Notes under the pieces: model-generated
The model's database searches: none
What the model was told of the DNA's origin: nothing
What the model saw: only the letters and a program-made list of their open reading frames with translations
Shown: piece after piece, positions 1 through 7,395 of the stretch
How positions within the stretch are numbered: position 1 is the first letter of the stretch
Layout: every line of letters starts with the position of its first letter
Position numbers and translations under genes: made by a program
NCBI GenBank assembly: GCA_902786345.1
Contig: CADACB010000031.1
Coordinates: 1 to 58,925, forward strand
Source: an uncultured Ruminococcus sp.
Lineage (GTDB): Bacteria > Bacillota > Clostridia > Oscillospirales > Acutalibacteraceae
Direction: 5' to 3'
DNA: 58,925 bases

Positions 1-276
1 AAAATCAACATTATTTTCACGCGCGATCTGTACGCCCTCGCGCAGCTTGTCGGCAGTCGGATTTGGCATAACGCCCGCGTCCTCGACGATCGTCTTGCCG
101 TTTGCCCTTAGTATCTTAACGACCGCGTCATAAATACCGTTGCGCTTGACTGAGCCGCCACCGTAAATGAGCTGTACGGTCTTGCCGTACTTTGGCAGTT
201 CGTCGTTCAAAAATTTGAGAGAATCGTCCCCAAAATAAAGTTTTGTCGCATTCTTGTAACTGAAATTACCTAACAT
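1..276 (-). CDS. Iron-containing alcohol dehydrogenase (NADH-dependent butanol dehydrogenase type), N-terminal part
   Basis: The first 92 codons of a gene that runs off the left edge. The N-terminus reads MLGNFSYKNATKLYFGDDSL, followed by a stretch with YGKTVQLIYGGGSVKRNG and DAGVMPNPT. This is the typical start of group III iron-dependent alcohol dehydrogenases of the butanol dehydrogenase (BDH) subfamily, where the GGGS loop binds the dinucleotide. Members reduce aldehydes to alcohols with NAD(P)H in fermentative anaerobes. The ATG at 274-276 is preceded by a good GGAG site (reverse complement of the bases just right of it). The metal-binding His/Asp residues lie beyond the window, so intactness cannot be judged. 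Confidence 0.9.
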   Translation of the reverse strand, partial: MLGNFSYKNATKLYFGDDSLKFLNDELPKYGKTVQLIYGGGSVKRNGIYDAVVKILRANGKTIVEDAGVMPNPTADKLREGVQIARENNVDF

Positions 277-306
277 AGTTTTAACTCCTTTATCTTAAAT
301 TTTTGT

Positions 307-966
307 TTAATTAAATAGTTCTAAACCGTTGATCCAGCCTTCGATATCCGAGGATAAACTAAGACGCTCGCCTTTGAGCCAGTTACCACTGCCGGCGTTC
401 GCTTTGAGGTTATCGCCGCTTGCACCGATATCAGAACTGCCCGATGTGCAAAATGGAATCATTGTCTTTTCGCTGAAATCATAGCTCTCAACAAAGGTAT
501 CCATTATTCTTGGTTCTTCACCCCACCAAATCGGAAAACCGATGAAGATGGTGTCATAACCGTTGAGGCTGATCTTTTCACTTCCGATCTCAGGACGGAC
601 AGTTTTTTCATTTTGCTCCTTTGTGGTGCGACTATTGTTGTCATTATAATTCAAATCGTCGGATGTATAGGGCTGTGCCGCCAAAATTTCTTAGATGTCT
701 GCATTGGTGTAGCTTGCGATCTGTTCCGCTACACCCTTTGTGGTGCCTGTTGCCGAGAAGTATACAACCAGCGTTTTGCCGCTGTTATCGGTATCATTAT
801 TTTGTTCTTCTGTATTTTTATCTGTTGCTTTGGATGAGTCGGATGTATTTGATGATACCTTGGCAGATTTTGTTGTATCATTTTGGCTGTTCGTTTGCTT
901 TGCTCCGCAGCCTGCCAAAGCAAAAATGAAGATCATAATGGTTAATAATGCAATTACTTTTTTCAT
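307..966 (-). pseudogene. Flavodoxin-domain lipoprotein interrupted by an in-frame TAA
   Basis: One reading frame of 220 codons with a stop (TAA, 691-693) inside it. The N-terminal part (691-966) has a lipoprotein signal ending in LAGC, a Ser/Thr/Asn-rich linker and the flavodoxin FMN-phosphate loop VVYFSATGTTKGVAEQIA. The C-terminal part (307-684) carries GYDTIFIGFPIWWGEEP and the rest of the flavodoxin-like fold. Both halves are in the same frame, and the stop falls in the strand after the phosphate loop, where related proteins have an aromatic residue (DI-x-EILAAQPY). An internal TTG at 684 could restart translation but would lack the FMN loop. The simplest reading is a recent nonsense mutation; a base-call error is possible. 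A GGGA ribosome-binding site precedes the ATG at 966. Confidence 0.88.
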
Positions 967-1048
967 ATTGATTTTCCCTTTCTTATTATTTACTTAAGAA
1001 TAAACAAAATCAGAATTTGATAATGGAATCTAAAAAGATTTATTAAAA

Positions 1049-2152
1049 TCAATCACTATTTTTTGACATAATATCTTTTATAGTATCGCAATAAACCTTT
1101 GGGTTATCCATAAACATACTGTGACCTGCATTTTCAATCCAATAAAAGGCTTTGTCAGGTGCTTCTATACTTTCATAATAAGCCTCTGCATCTTTCTGAC
1201 AAACAGAATAATCACCCTTGCCGGCAAGATAATATACAGGCACATTATAGGTTTTTGAAAGCGTACCAATATCAAATCCAAAGAAAGCATACTCCATAAT
1301 TTCCTTGTTCTGAGCAAAGAATTTTTCTGTATTCATTTGTGACATAAACCATTTCATATCATCAAAATTCATATCCGGAGAAGTAATGCCTGTAATCATT
1401 TGAGAAAGTCCCGACATTTCGCCTTCACAGGCAATGTACTTTGAGGTTATTGAAACAAGCTGACCAAGGTCATCAAGGGACATATCATTATATTCTTTAA
1501 CCTTGCTCATTTTGTTGATAAGGTTTGTAAGTTTTTGCTCATCCTCTGTTCCTTTGATTGCATCTTTTTCAAGAGCCGTTCGGGCGGCGTTCAGCTTGTT
1601 TTCATAGAGATTTGTAATCTGACTTATACCGATATAACAGATTGCATTTTCAGGATGTTTCTGTATATAGATACTGCCTATTACAGTTCCCCAGGAATGT
1701 CCTGCAATTATTACTTTTTCCTTGCCAAAGCGTTCTTTTGCATACTCAACGATTTTATTCAGGTCATCAACAAGCAGGTCTATGTTAGAATTTGCATCGC
1801 AGTTATTTGCATAATAAGCTCTGCCGCATCCACGCTGGTCATAGTTGATAATAGTAAGCTCAGATTCAAGTTCCCTCTGATAATAAGCGGATACAAATCC
1901 CATAGGACTTGCAGGACCCCCGTGTATAAAAATCATAACGGGATTTTTGGTATTTTTTCCACGAATCTGAACGTACTGTTTCATTCCGTCTATGTCTATG
2001 TAAGTAGATTCCTGAATACCGGTTTTGGTATCAATTTTGTTTTTATCGCTGTTTATCAAGCGTGAAACAAAAACTGACAGTACCGTAAGCACAATAACTG
2101 CGGTAATTATAATTAACACAATAAGCATAATTTTTTTAAGTTTCCTTTTCAT
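1049..2152 (-). CDS. Membrane-anchored alpha/beta hydrolase (proline iminopeptidase-like)
   Basis: A 367-residue protein with an N-terminal membrane anchor (about residues 7-30) and an exported alpha/beta-hydrolase domain. HGGP (77-80) supplies the oxyanion region, DQRGCGR (105-111) is the conserved strand-4 motif of the prolyl-aminopeptidase (S33) family, and GHSWG (151-155) is the nucleophile elbow with Ser153. Asp314 (GKGD) and His344 (NAGHSMF) fit the other members of the triad. Family members cleave N-terminal proline from peptides or hydrolyse esters; the substrate cannot be read from sequence. All catalytic residues are present, so it looks functional. It stands alone, and its ribosome-binding site is weak (GAAAGAATG). 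Confidence 0.85.
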   Translation of the reverse strand: MKRKLKKIMLIVLIIITAVIVLTVLSVFVSRLINSDKNKIDTKTGIQESTYIDIDGMKQYVQIRGKNTKNPVMIFIHGGPASPMGFVSAYYQRELESELTIINYDQRGCGRAYYANNCDANSNIDLLVDDLNKIVEYAKERFGKEKVIIAGHSWGTVIGSIYIQKHPENAICYIGISQITNLYENKLNAARTALEKDAIKGTEDEQKLTNLINKMSKVKEYNDMSLDDLGQLVSITSKYIACEGEMSGLSQMITGITSPDMNFDDMKWFMSQMNTEKFFAQNKEIMEYAFFGFDIGTLSKTYNVPVYYLAGKGDYSVCQKDAEAYYESIEAPDKAFYWIENAGHSMFMDNPKVYCDTIKDIMSKNSD

Positions 2153-2256
2153 AATTTCATTCTTTCTTTTTATACTGCAAATAAATTAAAAATGTCTGTT
2201 TTAAATCCCGATTTATCTTTCCAAAAGTATAACACAAAACTCGCTATAAGAAAAGA

Positions 2257-2279
2257 GGGAGTATCGTTATGATACTCCC
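2257..2279 (-). terminator. Rho-independent terminator behind the tRNA-Ala remnant
   Basis: Perfect 9-bp stem GGGAGTATC / GATACTCCC with a 5-nt loop, followed on the minus strand by TCTTTTCTT. It sits 8 nt past the CCA end of the tRNA remnant, so it is probably the original terminator of that tRNA gene. Confidence 0.7.
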
Positions 2280-2287
2280 AAAATTTG

Positions 2288-2347
2288 TGGTGGACCATAG
2301 GGGGATCGAACCCCTGACCTCCAGATTGCGAACCTGGTGCTCTGCCA
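2288..2347 (-). pseudogene. 3' fragment of tRNA-Ala (CGC anticodon)
   Basis: Reading the minus strand from 2347 to 2288 gives the last 60 nt of a tRNA. It contains the D-arm 3' part (TGGCAGAGCA), anticodon stem CCAGG/TCTGG with loop TTCGCAA (anticodon CGC), T-arm AGGGG-TTCGATC-CCCCT, acceptor 3' strand ATGGTCC, discriminator A and encoded CCA. U70 in the acceptor strand fits the alanine G3-U70 identity pair. The 5' acceptor strand (expected GGACCAT) and the D-stem 5' half are absent: upstream sequence diverges abruptly at 2348. The tRNA is therefore broken. A 3' tRNA fragment of this kind is what tRNA-targeting integrases leave at one end of an inserted element. Confidence 0.85.
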
Positions 2348-2820
2348 GAAGGTATAGCACCATCATCATAGTACACAGCAAGTCGAAAAGGATCTCCTCT
2401 TGCAGCACGTCTGCTTTATCCACGCTTACTATCCAATGAGTCCACGGCGTAGTAACTTACATCAGGAAATTTATACCAAACGGTATGAGATAAAACAGCG
2501 TTGTCAGCAACTTACTTTGTGGCAGACGGTCCAACCTGTTCAGTATGTAACGAATTAATGTAATAGCAAACGCAACAAAAGATACCAAATAACCACCGTC
2601 TCCGAGATAAGTAAAAGCCTTTAGCAGAGAATTGCCATCGCAGAAGGGCCAGAGGATCTCAAAGCTGCACATAATGACAGAAAACAGCAACATAAGCGAG
2701 ATACGGTATTTGAGCTTTTGCTTGTATAACAAGAGATTGTTAATGAGAAGGATGACGAGCAATCATAGCTACAAAAAGCAGTTCCCGGTACAATCCGTTG
2801 ATAATATCTTGATCTGTCAT
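2348..2820 (-). pseudogene. Decayed N-terminal membrane domain of a sensor protein
   Basis: Remains of a multi-spanning membrane protein. The frame starts at ATG 2820 (MTDQDIINGLYRELLFVAMI), shifts near 2762 and continues as LLVILLINNLLLYKQKLKYR with three or four membrane segments. It meets a stop at 2457, and fragments such as TPWTHWIVSVDKAD and RGDPFRLAVYYDDGAI appear in other frames. This resembles the N-terminal membrane part found before GGDEF or histidine-kinase domains in related clostridia (compare the intact kinase at 3610-4875, which has a similar RGPLF segment). No output domain is left: the homology ends exactly where the tRNA fragment begins. Family assignment is tentative; the frameshifts are directly visible. 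Confidence 0.6.
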
Positions 2821-2924
2821 AGTTTCTCCTTTCTGAACCATAAATCTGATATTATTATTTTACTTAATTTTTACATTCTTCAATCAGGTGTTCCAGAATT
2901 GAATAGCTAATTTAACAAAAAATA

Positions 2925-2953
2925 TTGATTTTTGTATATTTTTTGTGTATTAT
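2925..2953 (+). promoter_or_regulatory. Sigma-A-type promoter for the HTH-receiver gene
   Basis: TTGATT, 17-bp spacer, TATTAT, in very A+T-rich DNA about 65 bp before the start at 3018. Confidence 0.5.
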
Positions 2954-3017
2954 GATATTATATGTAACTATAAAAGAAGCAGAATAGCAACTGATATAAA
3001 CTATGGAGTATGATACA

Positions 3018-3608
3018 ATGAATCAGTTTTTTTCAGAGACCTTAAGAAAGCTAAGAGCTGAAAAAGGGCTTTCACGGCTGGAATTAGCGGATAAAATGTA
3101 TGTTACCAGATCCACAGTAGCCCGGTGGGAGATCGGCAGCCGTTTGCCGGACGCTGTGATGATATCCAGGCTTTCCGAGGTCTTGGGCGCTGACATTAAT
3201 ATTCTGATCTCCGCTGCTGCGCAGAGTGACGAGTGCCCCAATGTTATCTTAGTGGACGACAACAAAATTATCCTCAGCGGAGGGCTGCCTATCTTGGAGG
3301 AGGTTATGCCGCATGCCTCGGTCACAGGCTTCACAAAACCGGCGGAAGCTATCGAATACACAAAGGCAAACCGAATTGCCCTCGCTTTTCTTGATATTGA
3401 GATGGGAACGATAAGCGGACTGGACGTGTGCAGCAAGCTTCTGGAGATAAATCCACGTATCAACGTAGTGTTTCTGACCGCATATCGTGAGTATTCATTT
3501 GATGCATGGAGCACCGGAGCGTGCGGCTTTTTACTCAAGCCCCTGACCGCCCAGAGCGTCAGAGGACAACTGAGCCGCCTGCGGTATCCTGTAATAGGGT
3601 TTGGCTGA
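3018..3608 (+). CDS. Fusion of XRE-type HTH DNA-binding domain and response-regulator receiver domain
   Basis: A 196-residue protein. Residues 5-60 form a helix-turn-helix of the XRE/Cro family (LRAEKGLSRLELADKMYVTR, then STVARWEIGSRLPD). Residues 75-188 are a CheY-like receiver with acidic pair Asp80/Asp81, phospho-acceptor Asp126 (FLDIEMG), Thr154 and Lys174. DNA binding is therefore N-terminal and the receiver C-terminal, the reverse of most response regulators. There is no LytTR or AlgR output domain although the partner kinase is of the LytS class. ATG 3018 is chosen over 3003 because GGAG (3005-3008) lies 9 nt before it. The stop overlaps the start region of the kinase gene, so the two are translationally coupled and presumably form a two-component system. 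Confidence 0.88.
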   Translation: MNQFFSETLRKLRAEKGLSRLELADKMYVTRSTVARWEIGSRLPDAVMISRLSEVLGADINILISAAAQSDECPNVILVDDNKIILSGGLPILEEVMPHASVTGFTKPAEAIEYTKANRIALAFLDIEMGTISGLDVCSKLLEINPRINVVFLTAYREYSFDAWSTGACGFLLKPLTAQSVRGQLSRLRYPVIGFG

Positions 3609-3609
3609 T

Positions 3610-4875
3610 ATGGAGTGGATCAATTTACTAAGTTATTCTATATGCTGTGCTATACTGATAATGATGGTAATCGGTATAACGTTCTCGGCTTTTATGCCTG
3701 CCCTCGACCGGTGGAGCAGGTACTATTTCGTTACGTTCTTTTCTCTTCTATTTCTATATGCCGTTGTTCTCACTATAGATATGATCATCTACAGCAATCT
3801 CAATATGGTGGCTGCGGAAAGAATTGTCGTTATTTTTGAATATCTGTTTTTCTCTGTGCTGATGCCTATGCCAATACTCCTACTGTTGCATCGCTGCGGA
3901 GAAAACGCAAAAAGCAGCGTATTGTTACGCACTGTAGTAGCGCTGTGGGCAATATTTTGTTTATTGCTGTTTGCTGCTCAGTTTACGGGCATCTTCTACT
4001 ATAATACAGATAATCAGTACTTCCGTGGTCCTCTGTTTCCGCTGATGATGGCTCCGCTCGCTGTGATTATGATCCTTAACATAGTGGGTCTGTTCAGAAG
4101 ACGGAAAAAGCTCTCAAAAAAGTTTTTTACAGCCCTTCTTATTTATTTGCTGCCTACAGCGATTTTCATTATTATGGATATGTTTGCTTTTGTCGATACG
4201 CTGGTTTCATTCTGGATGTTCCTCTGTGCGCTGACAATGTTCGCCATTATCCTTACGGATAACATAGAACATTATATGCATCAGCAGCGGGAAATTGCCA
4301 ATCAGCGTGCCGATGTCATGGTCTTGCAGATGCGGCCACATTTCGTCTACAACACAATGATGAGCATTTACTACCTATGCAAGCAAAATCCCGATAAGGC
4401 ACAGCAGGTCACGCTGGACTTCACAACTTACCTGCGCGATAACTTTGCTGCTATCGCAAACGATAATGTCATTCCTTTTACCGAAGAATTGAAGCACACA
4501 CAAGCATATCTTGCCGTAGAGCAGGCTCAGCACGAGGACAGGCTATTCGTAAAATTTGATACGCCTCACACTATGTTCCGATTGCCTCCGCTGACGCTGC
4601 AGCCCCTTGTGGAGAACTCGGTCAAGCACGGTATGAACCCGGACGGTAACCCGCTCAATATCTCTGTTGTCACACGTCAAAATGATACGGCAAGCGAGAT
4701 CATTGTAGAGGACGACGGTCCGGGCTTTAGCAGTTCAAACGATAAAGAACCGCATATTGCGCTGGAAAATATACGTGAAAGGCTTGAACTGATGTGCAAA
4801 GGCAAATTGGAAATTGCGCATCGAGATGGCGGTGGAACAGTGGTAAGGGTAACGATTCCGACGCCGGACCGGTAA
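3610..4875 (+). CDS. LytS-type sensor histidine kinase
   Basis: About 421 residues. Roughly six membrane helices occupy residues 8-218, with no recognisable extracytoplasmic sensor domain beyond short loops. The cytoplasmic part starts with a short coiled segment and the His_kinase (LytS/YehU class) motif MRPHFVYNT with phospho-accepting His244. The HATPase_c domain follows, with N-box PLVENSVKHG and G1 box DDGPGFS. A TTG at 3601 gives three extra residues; the ATG at 3610 is the more likely start. It immediately follows the HTH-receiver gene, its probable phosphotransfer partner. The signal is unknown. The acetolactate decarboxylase genes directly downstream on the same strand may be targets or simply later parts of the transcript. 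Confidence 0.9.
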   Translation: MEWINLLSYSICCAILIMMVIGITFSAFMPALDRWSRYYFVTFFSLLFLYAVVLTIDMIIYSNLNMVAAERIVVIFEYLFFSVLMPMPILLLLHRCGENAKSSVLLRTVVALWAIFCLLLFAAQFTGIFYYNTDNQYFRGPLFPLMMAPLAVIMILNIVGLFRRRKKLSKKFFTALLIYLLPTAIFIIMDMFAFVDTLVSFWMFLCALTMFAIILTDNIEHYMHQQREIANQRADVMVLQMRPHFVYNTMMSIYYLCKQNPDKAQQVTLDFTTYLRDNFAAIANDNVIPFTEELKHTQAYLAVEQAQHEDRLFVKFDTPHTMFRLPPLTLQPLVENSVKHGMNPDGNPLNISVVTRQNDTASEIIVEDDGPGFSSSNDKEPHIALENIRERLELMCKGKLEIAHRDGGGTVVRVTIPTPDR

Positions 4876-4919
4876 TATACGGCAGCTTTGTCGATAAATA
4901 TTATTTAAGAAAGTAAAGT

Positions 4920-5754
4920 TTGATTATAAAAAAAGTAAAAGCAATTCTTTTGGCTGCGGCTATGATGGTGTCATTGGCATCGTGCTCTGTGCAAGAGTCT
5001 GAGAAAAGCAAGGAACAGCATGATAATGACAGAGAAACGGTATATCAGGTTGCATTGTTACAATCCTTGACTCAGGGTTACTATGACGGCATCATAAAAG
5101 TGAGTGAACTGAAAAAACACGGCGACATTGGTATAGGAACCTTTGATTGAGGGAGTCAACGGTGAAATGATTGTACTGGATGGAAAGGTCTATCAGGCAC
5201 TCGGCGACGGTACGGTTCAGGAAGCGGATGAAAGCGAAACAGTCCCGTTTTCCAATGTAACCTTCTTTGATATAGACGGAAGTGAGGAACTTTCCGATAT
5301 AGGTGATGTTAACGCTTTAAAGGAGAAACTTACTTCTATAGTCGAGACAAACGGCAAAAATCTATTCTACTTTGTAAAAGTAAGCGGTACGTTCAATGAG
5401 ATGAATGTCCGCAGCGAATTAAAGCAGGAGAAGCCCTACAGATCGCTTGACAAGGCGCTCGCAACCGACCAGAGAGAGTTCAAATATGAGAATATCAGCG
5501 GCACCGTTGTTGCTCTGTACTGCCCCGACTATATGGACGGACTGAACACCCCTGGCTGGCATTTCCATTTTGTATCCGATGACAGAACTAAGGGCGGTCA
5601 TATTCTTGACCTTAAATTCGATAAAGCAACAGCAGAGTATGATGCTACGCCTGAATTTGAGATGTGTCTGACTGATAATGATGGTTTCCAGAAGATGGAT
5701 CTTGCAAAGGATGTCACCGCTGCGATCAGGAAAGTTGAAACCAACGAGGAATAA
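4920..5754 (+). pseudogene. alsD: Acetolactate decarboxylase, lipoprotein form, frameshifted
   Basis: Acetolactate decarboxylase converts alpha-acetolactate to acetoin. The first frame (4920-5150) has a lipoprotein signal ending in LASC and the family motif VYQVALLQSLTQGYYDG...GDIGIGTF. The second (5143-5754) continues with EGVNGEMIVLDGKVYQALGDG and the active-site region GWHFHFVSDDRTKGGHILDL, whose histidines bind Zn. The break is a perfect 4-bp tandem duplication, TTGA-TTGA at 5143-5150. Removing one copy gives GTFEGVNGEM, exactly the family consensus, so the gene was intact until this slip. Start is TTG at 4920 with only a weak ribosome-binding site. The product would be secreted and membrane-anchored, as for some known secreted acetolactate decarboxylases. 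Confidence 0.9.
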
Positions 5755-5880
5755 CAGGAATTCTGACAAAGACTCCCGTTAATCATTAAGAATATAATTG
5801 ATCCAAGGAAGAGAAAAAACGGGTTGTTTATTTTGCTTTGTGTAATAAAACGCAAACCACAAAAGTAGAGGGAAAAACTG

Positions 5881-6141
5881 ATGAGATCAAATAAAATATA
5901 TCAGGCTTCCACGTTACAGGCTTTAACGCTTGGATACACAAAACCCGTCGGCGCAGTACGGGAATCACTTGAGTATGGCGATACAGGACTCGGTAAATTC
6001 GGGAATGCATACGGTGAAATGATAGTTGTAGACGGAGTATGTTATAAGTCAAAACAGGACGTAAGTTTCTTGCCATGTATTCCGGTATTACATACCCGGT
6101 TCAGTTTGAACATTATATTTCTTTTAATGTTGCCATGCTGA
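5881..6141 (+). pseudogene. Second acetolactate decarboxylase, N-terminal fragment
   Basis: The frame begins MRSNKIYQASTLQALTLGYT and continues with GDTGLGKFGNAYGEMIVVDG, clearly paralogous to the N-terminal third of acetolactate decarboxylase. Homology stops after VDGVCYKSKQDV (about 6060), and the remaining residues to the stop at 6141 are unrelated. The catalytic HxH region is missing, so it cannot be active. It lacks the lipoprotein signal of the gene upstream, suggesting a cytoplasmic paralogue. The end of homology coincides with the beginning of another gene fragment in a different frame, so a deletion fused two genes here. The sequence before the ATG has AGAGGGAAAAAC, an adequate ribosome-binding site. 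Confidence 0.78.
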
Positions 6142-6245
6142 TGCCTTGTGTTTCTGATGCAGCCAAGCGTGCGCCGCTGATCGTAAATAATCTTATTCGT
6201 CCGGCATTACACCCAAATGCCGAATCACTCAGAAATATACTCTAA
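6063..6245 (+). pseudogene. C-terminal fragment of an unrecognised protein
   Basis: A 60-codon open stretch, in a different frame from the acetolactate decarboxylase fragment it abuts. It reads KFLAMYSGITYPVQFEHY, then FNVAMLMPCVSDAAKRAPLI, and ends RNIL-stop. It has no start codon or ribosome-binding site of its own and looks like the tail of a gene whose front was deleted. I do not recognise the family. Confidence 0.45.
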
Positions 6246-6265
6246 AAATAAAAGGAAGTATTATC

Positions 6266-6814
6266 ATGGAAGCAATACAGTCTTTTGACTTATTTGTTCT
6301 GAACACTATACAAAATACGCTTCGATGCGGATTTTTGGATTATTTCACTTTGTTTATCAACTATCTGACAACCTCCGGTATCATCTGGGTTGCTGCGGGT
6401 GTTATCATGCTGTTTTTTAAGAAAACTCGTGCGGTGGGAATCATTCTGCTGGCAGCACTGGCACTTGGCTTTTTGACCGGCGATGTATTACTCAAGCACC
6501 TTGTTAACCGCCCCAGACCGTTTACCGTAAATACGGATATTGTTCTGCTGATCAAACAGCCGTCGGGTGCAAGCTTTCCGTCAACCCATAGCGTTTTGGC
6601 GGCTGCAGCGACAACCGTACTGCTTTCCAAAAAAAGAGTATTCGGGTTTATTGCGCTGGGGTTGACCGTATGCATAGCATTCATGCGTCTTTATCTTTAT
6701 GTGCATTATCCAACAGATGTCCTGTGTGGGCTACTGATAGGCGCATTGTGCGGTGTTTCTGCTCTTCTGATCTCAAAAGCCCTAAAGCTGGAAAACAGCC
6801 TTTCAAAACGGTAA
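6266..6814 (+). CDS. PAP2-family membrane phosphatase
   Basis: A 182-residue integral membrane protein with the three phosphatase motifs of the PAP2 superfamily: K77-x5-RP (KHLVNRPRP), PSTH (105-108) and R141-x5-H147-x3-D151 (RLYLYVHYPTD). His108 and His147 are the catalytic pair in this family. There are five or six predicted membrane helices. Such enzymes dephosphorylate undecaprenyl pyrophosphate or phosphatidic acid; which one applies here is not readable. An AGGAAG site precedes the ATG. It stands between the decayed alsD region and the DUF6765 operon. Confidence 0.9.
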   Translation: MEAIQSFDLFVLNTIQNTLRCGFLDYFTLFINYLTTSGIIWVAAGVIMLFFKKTRAVGIILLAALALGFLTGDVLLKHLVNRPRPFTVNTDIVLLIKQPSGASFPSTHSVLAAAATTVLLSKKRVFGFIALGLTVCIAFMRLYLYVHYPTDVLCGLLIGALCGVSALLISKALKLENSLSKR

Positions 6815-6906
6815 TGTTTTTAATCTCAACACCGGATATTTTCCGGATGTCGTTATCAAACAGACTTCAAAAGATCTGATCCGGACTCTCGGAAGGAGGA
6901 ATTCTT

Positions 6907-7395
6907 GTGGAATCAAATATTCGTAAGCTTGAAAACAGCCTTGTTACCATCGGAACAGGTGTTGTTATCCTCAGTTTGTGGACACTTTTCAAGATCATAC
7001 TTTACATGATCGTTTACCTGGGAGAAATAAAGAACATGTTAGGCACGCTTCCGCACACAGAAGCAGCCTTTGTCATCGTTCTGATAGCAGCAGCCGTTGT
7101 TATTGAATTGGTGCTGCACTGCTTTGTAGGTCTGTCCGCTATAGGCGAAGGAAGAGGAAAAAGAAAGCGTCCGGTGTATCTGATCGTGACTGGATTCATT
7201 ATTGTTTTATATCTGGCTGCGATCCTGCTTGAATTATCGTTGCTGTTTTTTTTTAAGGCAATTTCACTCACATTTGCAGTATCAATGGTGATTGACGTTA
7301 CCTCGACAGGTTTGATCATAGATATGTTTGTTGCATCCGTTCGCCTGAGAAAGCTGAAAAAACAAAAAGCAGAGAAGGAGGGAGCCGCTATATGA
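6907..7395 (+). CDS. Four-helix membrane protein of unknown function
   Basis: A 162-residue protein with four hydrophobic segments (about residues 15-40, 52-75, 90-115 and 120-142) and a basic C-terminal tail (RLRKLKKQKAEKE). I recognise no motif. It starts with GTG at 6907 after a strong GGAAGGAGG site. Its end overlaps the next gene by 4 nt (ATGA), so it forms the first gene of a tight three-gene operon with the DUF6765 protein and a second membrane protein. Confidence 0.7.
   Translation: MESNIRKLENSLVTIGTGVVILSLWTLFKIILYMIVYLGEIKNMLGTLPHTEAAFVIVLIAAAVVIELVLHCFVGLSAIGEGRGKRKRPVYLIVTGFIIVLYLAAILLELSLLFFFKAISLTFAVSMVIDVTSTGLIIDMFVASVRLRKLKKQKAEKEGAAI

Noticed and set aside
691-693. Programmed recoding of the TAA in the flavodoxin gene
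   Set aside because: No slippery site or stem-loop like known read-through or selenocysteine elements (which use TGA) was visible; a simple mutation explains it.
613-997. Several plus-strand open frames opposite the flavodoxin gene
   Set aside because: They are antisense shadows: Cys/Phe-rich composition, no ribosome-binding sites, and the minus strand carries a recognisable lipoprotein signal and flavodoxin motifs.
2288-2370. A complete tRNA gene
   Set aside because: No 5' acceptor strand pairing with ATGGTCC and no D-stem 5' half exist at the required distance; the anticodon loop reads CGC, not a Cys anticodon.
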